Of a DNA stretch of 5,487 bases, positions 1-5,487 are shown piece after piece; the first letter of the stretch is position 1, and each line of letters opens with the position of its first letter. A program made the translations under genes and the position numbers. The stretch comes from CAXMST01 sp032122625 (lineage in GTDB: Bacteria; Actinomycetota; Thermoleophilia; Solirubrobacterales; 70-9). Location: contig JAQBGG010000051.1 of the NCBI GenBank assembly GCA_032122625.1, positions 1 to 5,487 on the forward strand, read 5' to 3'. The notes beneath the pieces were generated by a model. That model was not told the origin of the DNA, searched no databases, and saw nothing but the letters and a program-made list of their open reading frames with translations.

Positions 1-1
1 G

Positions 2-1699
2 GCACTGGCTGGGCTCGCAGGGCGCGGAGAATCGATCGAGGCGGCCTCGATCGAGGCCGCACGTGCAGTGGCCGCAGCGGCGGCAGCTGATCAGCTGAGC
101 GGAGCCGAGGAAAGCCTCAGCGCCCGGCATGCGATGGTTGAAGCGGAGCGAGGCGCCAGGCTCGAGGCCAAGATGGAGGCGGAGAGCGAGCGTCTCGCCG
201 CCGCGATGAGCCGGCGCGCGAGGGAGCTCGAGGAGACGGTCGCCGAACGGGCCGACGGGATCAGAGGCGAGCTGCAGGCTGATGCGGACCGCCGAATCGC
301 CGCGGGCCTCAGCGACGCCGCCGGTGGGCTCCGAGACCATGCAGAGGAGCGGGTCGCTGCCGGGGAGCGACGGATTGCCGAGCGCGGTGAGGAGCGCCTC
401 AAGGCCGAGGCCGCCCGAATCACGGCGACGGCTGAAGATTTGCGGAAGCAGATCGCAGAGCAGAGTGAGTTGGCCGCCGAGCGCATCAAGGGCGTGCGTC
501 GCGAGGTGGAAGCTCGGATCAGCGCCGTCGGAGACTCAATCGCCGAGGGCGCAGCCGGCCTTCAGCAGCAGGCGGTGACGGCGGCGGCTGAGCGGGCGGC
601 AGAGGTCGCTTCGAAGCGCCTCGAGGCTGTTCACGATGAGCTCGGGCAGCGGATGGCCGGCGAGGTTGCTGAGATCCGCAGGGACTCCAGCAAGGCTCTC
701 GACGAGCTTCAAGGTCGGGTGGAATCCGTTGTCGAGGCCCGTCTCGGTCGTCAGTCCGAGGCCCTCCAGGCCGCGAATCGGGAGGAGCTCGAGCGGGTGA
801 GGGAAGGGATGCTCGCGACGCTGCGCTCCGAGCGGGAATCGCTGGCTGAGTCGCTTCGCGGTCAGCAAGCACAGGTCTCGCAGGCCCTGGCAGCGACGGA
901 AAGCCTCGTCGAGGAGACCAAGTTGCGCCGCCAACAGGACAGCCTTACGATCAGATCGGGGGTTGAGAGCGCGCGCAATGAGAGCGCCGACCTGCGGGCG
1001 GAGGCGGAAGCGGCGGTGGCCGTCGCCGCGGAGCGGGCGAAGTCGGAGCTCGAGGAGCGCGGCTCCGAGCTCCAGTCCGAGATCGCGAGCCTCCGTGAGG
1101 AGATCTCAAAGCGCAGCGTCAAGCGAGAGCGCGCGCGGATCGCGAAGGAGCAATCGAAGGCGGCCGCCGCGGTACGCGGCGAGCTCGACGCAGCGGCGGC
1201 GACAGCGGCAGAGCGGGTCACGGAGGCGGGGCGCGCCGCAGAGGCAGATTTCGGGCAGCGGCTGAATACGCTGGCCGAGCAGGCCGCGACAGAGGTCAGG
1301 AGGGCCCAGGGCGAACTGACCGAGGCTGTCGGCGGGCTTTCTGAGGCGACGCGAGCCGAGCTTGGCGGCGTCACTGAGGAGCTCGTCGAGCGCTCCAGCC
1401 GAGCCGCAACGGATGCCGCGAACGCCGCGACCGGGGCTGCTGTCGATCGCCAGGCCGCGCTGCTCGAAGATCGTCTGCGAGCGGCCCTTGAGCAGTTTGA
1501 GGAGGGCGCCCGCCGACGGATCGCGGATGCGGCCGACGACGCCGAGGGACGGATCCGCGAGGCCGACAACGCCCAGGAGCGGGCTCTGCGGATCCGCGAG
1601 AAGGCGGATCAGGCACGGAACGAGTCTGAGCAGCGGGTCAGGCAGGCCGAGCGTCGGCTCGCCGAGGTGCTTGACCGAGTCGAGATCGTCGAACACTGA
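2..1699 (+). CDS. Long Ala/Glu/Arg-rich coiled-coil protein, 5'-partial, function unknown
   Basis: I do not recognise this family. The frame is open from base 2 to the TGA at 1697-1699, giving 565 visible codons. The first possible start is GTG at 68, with only a weak GAGG at 53-56. The 22 codons before it have the same composition as the rest, including a tandem SIEAA pentapeptide, so the gene very probably begins upstream of the window. Residue numbers below count from the GTG. The protein has no Pro, Cys, Trp or Tyr and only two Phe (395, 477). It is dominated by Ala, Glu, Arg, Gln and Leu, which fits one long alpha helix or coiled coil. Hydrophobic residues alternate at 7 and 8 spacing at L81, L88, V96, I103, L111 and I118, and at 11 spacing at L474, I485, I496 and L507. 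RIRE occurs at 495-498 and 508-511, encoded by identical 12-base stretches. No membrane segment or enzymatic motif is visible. A filament, scaffold or chromosome-associated rod is possible but is inference only. Coding status is well supported; function is open. Confidence 0.85.
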   Translation, partial: ALAGLAGRGESIEAASIEAARAVAAAAAADQLSGAEESLSARHAMVEAERGARLEAKMEAESERLAAAMSRRARELEETVAERADGIRGELQADADRRIAAGLSDAAGGLRDHAEERVAAGERRIAERGEERLKAEAARITATAEDLRKQIAEQSELAAERIKGVRREVEARISAVGDSIAEGAAGLQQQAVTAAAERAAEVASKRLEAVHDELGQRMAGEVAEIRRDSSKALDELQGRVESVVEARLGRQSEALQAANREELERVREGMLATLRSERESLAESLRGQQAQVSQALAATESLVEETKLRRQQDSLTIRSGVESARNESADLRAEAEAAVAVAAERAKSELEERGSELQSEIASLREEISKRSVKRERARIAKEQSKAAAAVRGELDAAAATAAERVTEAGRAAEADFGQRLNTLAEQAATEVRRAQGELTEAVGGLSEATRAELGGVTEELVERSSRAATDAANAATGAAVDRQAALLEDRLRAALEQFEEGARRRIADAADDAEGRIREADNAQERALRIREKADQARNESEQRVRQAERRLAEVLDRVEIVEH

Positions 1700-1704
1700 T
1701 CCCA

Positions 1705-1731
1705 GCGGCAGCCCGGCGCCGCAACTTGCGG
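1705..1731 (+). terminator. Two overlapping GC hairpins after the coiled-coil gene, possible weak terminator
   Basis: Five bases after the coiled-coil gene's stop, GCGGC (1705-1709) can pair with GCCGC (1718-1722) across an 8-base loop. Alternatively CCGCA (1719-1723) can pair with TGCGG (1727-1731) across a 3-base loop. The two stems share bases 1719-1722, so only one can form at a time. No T-run follows either one, so a classical intrinsic terminator is not shown. Short GC stems are common by chance in DNA this GC-rich. If they do not terminate, the coiled-coil gene and dnaE could share a transcript. Confidence 0.2.
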
Positions 1732-1795
1732 GGTAAGCAGGTCGGAGCGGGGGCGGGCGGGCGTTGGCATCTGCGGCGGTTGCCATGATGGCCAG

Positions 1796-4700
1796 ATGAG
1801 CGCAACCGCGGCACATCTGCACGTCCACAGCGAGTACTCGTTGCTCGACGGCGCCAACAAGATCGAGGCGATGGCCGCCCGCGCCGCTGAGCTCGGCATG
1901 CCCGCCCTGGGGCTGACCGACCACGGAGTCATGAACGGTGCTGTAGAGCTCTACCAGGCCTGCCGCGCCCACGATGTGAAGCCGATCATCGGCCTCGAGG
2001 CATACCTCGTCGGCGACATCGCCGAGATCAAGACGAAGACGCGCTGGGAGCGCAACCACCTGACCCTGCTCGCAGCCAACAACACCGGCTTCCGGAACCT
2101 GGTCAAGCTCAGCTCGGCGGGCTTTCTCGAGGGCTTCGCCAGGGGCAAGGCGAACGTCGACCTGGCGATGCTCGAGCGCTACTCGGACGGCGTGATCGCC
2201 CTCACGGGCTGCCTGCAGTCGAGGTTCTGCAAGAGGATCGTCGAGGACCGGCCACGGGAGGCGCGCGAGCACGTCGATCACCTGATCAACATCTTCGGCC
2301 GTGAGAGCGTCTATTTCGAGCTCCAGGTCAACGGCATCCCAGAGCAGGAAAAGGCGAACGAGGGCATCGAGCGGGTCGCCCGTGAACTCGGCAGCCCGCT
2401 CGTCGGCACGGCGGATGTTCACTACCTACGGCGCGAGGACTACACCAACCACGCGGCGCTGCTCTGCGTGCAGACGAAGTCGACCCTGGAGTCTCCGAAG
2501 CTCCGCTTCGACACGAACGAGTTCTATCTCAAGAGCTCTGAGGAGATGGCTCAGTCTTTCGCGCCGTGGCCGGAGGCGATTCCCAACACGCTCGAGATAG
2601 CAGGTCGCTGCGACGTCGAGATCGAGCTCGGCGAGTTGCTTCTGCCGCGGTTCCCGACCGCCGATGGCTCGGAGCCCAGCGAGATGCTTCGGCGGGTGGC
2701 TGAGGAGGGCCTGCGCCGCCGCTTCGGTGATCCAGTGCCTGCGGCGGCCGCCGAGCGTCTCGAGTACGAGCTTGGTGTGATCGACGAGATGGGCTTTCCC
2801 TCCTACTTCCTGATCGTCTGGGACTTCGTCCGCTACGCGAAGGACAACGGGATCGCCGTCGGACCCGGACGTGGCTCAGCGGCTGGGTCGATCGTCGCCT
2901 ACTCCCTGGGGATCACCGACCTCGATCCGCTTGCCAACGACCTCCTGTTCGAGCGGTTCCTCAACCCCGCGCGCAAGTCGATGCCGGATATCGATATCGA
3001 CTTCTCGGTTCGCGGACGTGAGCGGGTGATTCGCTACGTGACCGAGAAGTACGGCCGCGAGTCGGTCGCGCAGATCATCACCTTCGGCAAGATGGCCCCG
3101 CGGGCGGCGACCCGCGATGCGGCCCGGGTGCTCGGCTTCGACTACGGGGTCGGCGATCGCGTCGCAAAGCTGATCCCCGAGCCGATCATGGGTCGCAGCC
3201 CAAGCTTCGAGGAGTGCCTGCGGGAGGGGGAGGACCTCCGTTCGGCCTACGACTCGGAATCCGATACGCGGCAGATCGTCGACACGGCCAAGGGCCTGGA
3301 GGGGATCGTCCGCAACCACTCGATCCACGCCGCCGCGGTTGTAATCGCCGATCGACCTCTGCAGGAAGTCGTGCCCCTGCAGCTCGCCGAGGACCGGGGC
3401 GCAGCCAAGGACGGGGAGCGCTCCTACAAGACGGTCACGCAGTACTCGATGGTCCCCGTCGAGGAGATTGGCCTGCTGAAGATGGACTTCCTCGGCCTCC
3501 GGAACCTGGACGTGATCGAGGACGCCGTCGATATCGTCGAGCGCTCCCGCGGCGCGGCGATCGACATCGAGACGATCCCGATGGACGACGCGAAGACATT
3601 CGAGATGCTCTCCGCCGGCGACTCGATCGGCGTCTTCCAGCTCGAGTCCGAGGGTATGCGCGACGCCCTCCGCAAGGTGCGCCCGACGGCCTTCGAGGAC
3701 ATCGTCGCGCTGGTCTCGCTCTACCGCCCCGGGGCGATGCGCTACATCGACGATTACGCCCGCGGCAAGCGCGATCCTTCGTCGGTCACCTTCCAGGACG
3801 AGCGCCTGCGATCGATCACCGAGGCAACCTACGGCTGCTGCATCTATCAGGAGCAGTTGATGGAGATCGCCAAGCAGATCGCCGGCTTCACCCCGGCGGA
3901 ATCCGATGACTTGCGCAAGGCGATTGGCAAGAAGAAGCGCCAGATGATGGCCAAGATGGAGTCGCAGTTCCTCGAGGGAAGTGCCGCCTCGGGAACGGAG
4001 ATCGCCGTCGCCAAGGACCTCTGGTCGCTGATGACCGCAGCGGCGGACTACTCGTTCAACAAGTCCCACGCCGCCTGTTACGCGCTGATCGCCTACCGGA
4101 CCGCGTACCTGAAAGCTCAATACCCGGCCGAGTACATGGCGGCGGTGATTAGCTCGGTGATGTCGACCAAGGACAAGGTGCCCTTCTTCGTCAACCGCTG
4201 CGATGAGATGGGGATCGAGGTGCTGCCGCCCGATGTCAACACATCCGACCACGGCTTCGTGGTCACCGGCAACAAGATCCGCTTCGGGCTCGATGCCGTC
4301 AAGAACGTCGGCCACTCCGCCGTTGAGGCGATCATCTCGGCCCGCGAGGAGCGAGCCTTGGACTCGCTCTGGGACTTCTGTGAGCGGGTCGACGCCCGCG
4401 CGGTCAACAAGCGCGCGATCGAGTGCCTGATCAAGTGCGGTGCCCTCGACTCGACCGGGGCCCCGCGGCGGGCGATGCTCGACCGCCTGCCCGATGCCCA
4501 GTCTTCCGGTCAGAAGGCACAGGAGGACGCTCTGCGCGGCCAGGCCTCGATCTTCGCTCTCGAGGAGGCGGATTCGAGCGGTTCAGCGGCCGGCCACCAG
4601 CACCCGCCCCTGATCGGTGAGGAGTTCGACCAGCGCGAGCTGCTGCGGATGGAGAAGGAGACGCTCGGTACGTTCCTCAGCGACCATCCTCTCTCGGAGG

Positions 4701-5296
4701 TCCGGGACGCGATGCGCGTCCGCGTCGATTGCTCATTGACCGATCTCGACGGCAAAGCGGACGGCGCCTGGGTCACGGTCGGTGGGATCGTCACCGAGTG
4801 CAAGAAGATCCGCACCAAGAGCGGCAGCAACATGATGTTCGCCACGCTCGACGATCTCGAGGGGCGGGTCGAGATGATCGTCTTCGCGAAATCGCTGGAC
4901 AGCTGTGGCGAGGTGATCGACACCGACGCCGTCGTCCTCGTCCGCGGCCGTGTCGACCATAAGGACCGAGGAGAAACGAAGATCGTCGTTCAGGACGTCG
5001 AGAGGTTCGACCCGAGCAGCGATGAAGTCAAGGCCGCGAAGTCAAAGGTTGAAAAGATGGACCGTTGCGAGCCGCTCACGCTCCAGCTCGACGCGGCGCG
5101 GTTCGGGCTCGAGATTATTTCGGATCTGAAGACCGTCTTCGCGGATTTCCCGGGCGAGTCCGAGGTGGTGCTCGAGATGACGACCCGAGACGGTGTCCGC
5201 AAGCTGCGCTTCGGAGGCGAGTACCGGGTAGCGCCGTCCGCGGGTCTGCGGGCCGAGCTCGACGAGCTCCTCGGTAGCCACTCACTCGCCGCCTGA
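1796..5296 (+). CDS. dnaE: DNA polymerase III subunit alpha (DnaE), complete
   Basis: This is the catalytic subunit of the cytoplasmic chromosomal replicase: it adds dNTPs to primed DNA while tethered to the beta clamp. At 1166 residues it is close to E. coli DnaE (1160). The PHP domain (about 1-275) keeps the full set of metal-ligand positions: H7, H9, D18, H43, E68, H88, C139, D207 and H209. The C-family polymerase core carries GPGRGSAAGS at 356-365, catalytic D398 and D400 in PDIDIDF, and the third aspartate D564 in MDFLGL. Fingers motifs include YQEQ (684-687), GKKK (711-714) and FNKSHA (754-759). A helix-hairpin-helix region lies at about 825-890, the clamp-binding motif QASIF at 916-920, an OB fold at about 990-1070, and a short C-terminal domain ends at 1166. 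ATG 1796 is the only ATG, GTG or TTG in frame after the previous gene's stop, and it sits just before the first PHP motif HLHVHS. No Shine-Dalgarno precedes it. Intact PHP and clamp motifs favour the replicative DnaE1 type over the error-prone DnaE2 type. Confidence 0.98.
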   Translation: MSATAAHLHVHSEYSLLDGANKIEAMAARAAELGMPALGLTDHGVMNGAVELYQACRAHDVKPIIGLEAYLVGDIAEIKTKTRWERNHLTLLAANNTGFRNLVKLSSAGFLEGFARGKANVDLAMLERYSDGVIALTGCLQSRFCKRIVEDRPREAREHVDHLINIFGRESVYFELQVNGIPEQEKANEGIERVARELGSPLVGTADVHYLRREDYTNHAALLCVQTKSTLESPKLRFDTNEFYLKSSEEMAQSFAPWPEAIPNTLEIAGRCDVEIELGELLLPRFPTADGSEPSEMLRRVAEEGLRRRFGDPVPAAAAERLEYELGVIDEMGFPSYFLIVWDFVRYAKDNGIAVGPGRGSAAGSIVAYSLGITDLDPLANDLLFERFLNPARKSMPDIDIDFSVRGRERVIRYVTEKYGRESVAQIITFGKMAPRAATRDAARVLGFDYGVGDRVAKLIPEPIMGRSPSFEECLREGEDLRSAYDSESDTRQIVDTAKGLEGIVRNHSIHAAAVVIADRPLQEVVPLQLAEDRGAAKDGERSYKTVTQYSMVPVEEIGLLKMDFLGLRNLDVIEDAVDIVERSRGAAIDIETIPMDDAKTFEMLSAGDSIGVFQLESEGMRDALRKVRPTAFEDIVALVSLYRPGAMRYIDDYARGKRDPSSVTFQDERLRSITEATYGCCIYQEQLMEIAKQIAGFTPAESDDLRKAIGKKKRQMMAKMESQFLEGSAASGTEIAVAKDLWSLMTAAADYSFNKSHAACYALIAYRTAYLKAQYPAEYMAAVISSVMSTKDKVPFFVNRCDEMGIEVLPPDVNTSDHGFVVTGNKIRFGLDAVKNVGHSAVEAIISAREERALDSLWDFCERVDARAVNKRAIECLIKCGALDSTGAPRRAMLDRLPDAQSSGQKAQEDALRGQASIFALEEADSSGSAAGHQHPPLIGEEFDQRELLRMEKETLGTFLSDHPLSEVRDAMRVRVDCSLTDLDGKADGAWVTVGGIVTECKKIRTKSGSNMMFATLDDLEGRVEMIVFAKSLDSCGEVIDTDAVVLVRGRVDHKDRGETKIVVQDVERFDPSSDEVKAAKSKVEKMDRCEPLTLQLDAARFGLEIISDLKTVFADFPGESEVVLEMTTRDGVRKLRFGGEYRVAPSAGLRAELDELLGSHSLAA

Positions 5297-5312
5297 GCCC
5301 ACCTTGGGCTCA
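5294..5312 (+). terminator. Perfect 8-bp hairpin overlapping the dnaE stop codon, likely terminator
   Basis: TGAGCCCA (5294-5301) and TGGGCTCA (5305-5312) form a perfect 8-bp stem with the 3-base loop CCT. The stem begins with the dnaE stop codon itself (TGA, 5294-5296). It can be lengthened by GCC (5291-5293) pairing with GGC (5316-5318) across a 3-base bulge. Only a short CTTGT follows, with no real T-run. Hairpins without a U-tract are often found at gene ends in high-GC actinobacteria, so termination or 3'-end protection of the dnaE mRNA is the natural reading. The palindrome is directly visible; its function is inferred. Confidence 0.5.
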
Positions 5313-5344
5313 CAGGGCTTGTGCGAATGACCTGTAGGTGTAGA

Positions 5345-5386
5345 GGGGGGCCCGCGAGCTGACCGGAGGGCCGCTCTCAGCCCCCC
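5345..5386 (-). terminator. Second palindromic structure in the convergent gap, possible terminator for the minus-strand gene
   Basis: A G-run at 5345-5350 faces a C-run at 5381-5386. Inside them, GCTGA (5358-5362) pairs with TCAGC (5377-5381). An alternative inner stem is GGCCC (5349-5353) with GGGCC (5368-5372). The 3' arm includes the stop codon of the minus-strand gene (TCA at 5377-5379 on the plus strand). The interior is imperfect and no T-run flanks it on either strand. It may terminate the minus-strand gene, or act in both directions between the two convergent genes. Part of it may be chance pairing in GC-rich sequence. Confidence 0.3.
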
Positions 5387-5487
5387 AGGACCGCGTCGCA
5401 GCCTGCGGCGAGCACCTCGGCCGCCGCGGCAGCGGGCGGAAGGTCGTTCGCGTAGGCGTCGGTCACGTAGAAGGAGACGCTGCCGAT
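5377..5487 (-). CDS. C-terminal 36 codons of an unrecognised minus-strand gene (partial at window edge)
   Basis: Reading the minus strand from the right edge, an open frame runs 36 codons to a TGA at 5379-5377. It starts with IGSVSFYVTDAYANDLPP and ends with AAGCDAVLGG. The composition is protein-like: a short hydrophobic/aromatic stretch (probable beta strand), a polar turn, a Pro-Pro, then an Ala-rich amphipathic helix and a short hydrophobic tail. Third codon positions are almost all G or C, as expected of real genes here. The fragment carries no motif I can assign to a family. The gene is convergent with dnaE across an 80-base gap. A chance open frame of this length is possible in GC-rich DNA, but codon bias and the hairpin at its stop argue for a real gene end. 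Confidence 0.6.
   Translation of the reverse strand: MGSVSFYVTDAYANDLPPAAAAAEVLAAGCDAVLGG

Noticed and set aside
68..70. GTG at 68 as the true start of the coiled-coil gene
   Set aside because: The frame is open upstream to the window edge with the same helical, Ala/Glu-rich composition, and only a weak GAGG lies 11 bases before it. It remains possible but is less likely than a start outside the window.
862..1569. Ser/Ala/Arg-rich minus-strand open frame of 235 codons inside the coiled-coil gene
   Set aside because: Its low-complexity composition is the mirror of the GAG/GCG/CGC-rich coding strand, and no start context or motif supports it.
1700..1795. Possible stop-codon read-through fusing the coiled-coil protein to DnaE
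   Set aside because: The two genes share a frame and only the TGA at 1697 interrupts it, but the 32 intervening codons encode a Gly/Arg/Cys-rich stretch unlike protein. A one-in-three frame coincidence explains it, and no recoding signal is visible.
1106..2422. 438-codon open frame on the minus strand spanning the coiled-coil gene end, the gap and the start of dnaE
   Set aside because: It lies antisense to two well-supported genes. Long antisense open frames are expected in DNA with G/C-biased third positions, and the translation shows no recognisable domain.
2876..4315. 479-codon open frame on the minus strand inside dnaE
   Set aside because: It is antisense to the conserved polymerase core. 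Its His/Asp/Arg/Val-rich translation is typical of the complement of a high-GC gene.
1..5487. CRISPR arrays, tRNA or rRNA genes, insertion sequences, or a defence or mobile system
   Set aside because: I saw no regularly spaced repeats, no tRNA-like cloverleaf, no transposase motifs and no attachment-site pattern. The window is almost fully occupied by the coiled-coil gene and dnaE.

Overview
This 5.5 kb window is compact, high-GC bacterial DNA. G/C-ending codons, GTG/ATG starts, no clear Shine-Dalgarno before the main gene, and the type of DNA polymerase III alpha subunit all point to an actinobacterium. A deep-branching lineage such as Thermoleophilia/Solirubrobacterales is my guess from the feel of the DnaE sequence; I could not run a phylogeny.

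Layout, left to right. (1) From the left edge to 1699 on the plus strand lies the 3' part of a gene for a very long, Ala/Glu/Arg-rich, proline-free helical (coiled-coil) protein. The frame is open to the window edge, so its true start is probably outside. I do not recognise the family. (2) A 96-base gap (1700-1795) holds two overlapping GC-rich hairpins. (3) From 1796 to 5296 on the plus strand lies a complete dnaE, the replicative DNA polymerase III alpha subunit of 1166 residues. Its PHP domain, polymerase catalytic aspartates, helix-hairpin-helix region, beta-clamp-binding motif and OB fold are all intact. (4) An 80-base convergent intergenic region (5297-5376) contains a strong hairpin that includes the dnaE stop codon. 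A second, weaker palindromic structure includes the stop codon of the next gene. (5) From 5487 down to 5377 on the minus strand is the last 36 codons of an unrecognised gene, which is convergent with dnaE.

How they work together: DnaE is the polymerising subunit of the chromosomal replicase. The retained PHP metal site suggests that it also carries its own 3'-5' proofreading exonuclease, as in mycobacterial DnaE1. The coiled-coil gene is upstream on the same strand and could share a transcript with dnaE, but nothing in its sequence ties it to replication. No RNA genes, CRISPR arrays, insertion sequences or other mobile elements are visible. The window looks like a housekeeping locus; the oddest item is the long proline-free rod protein.
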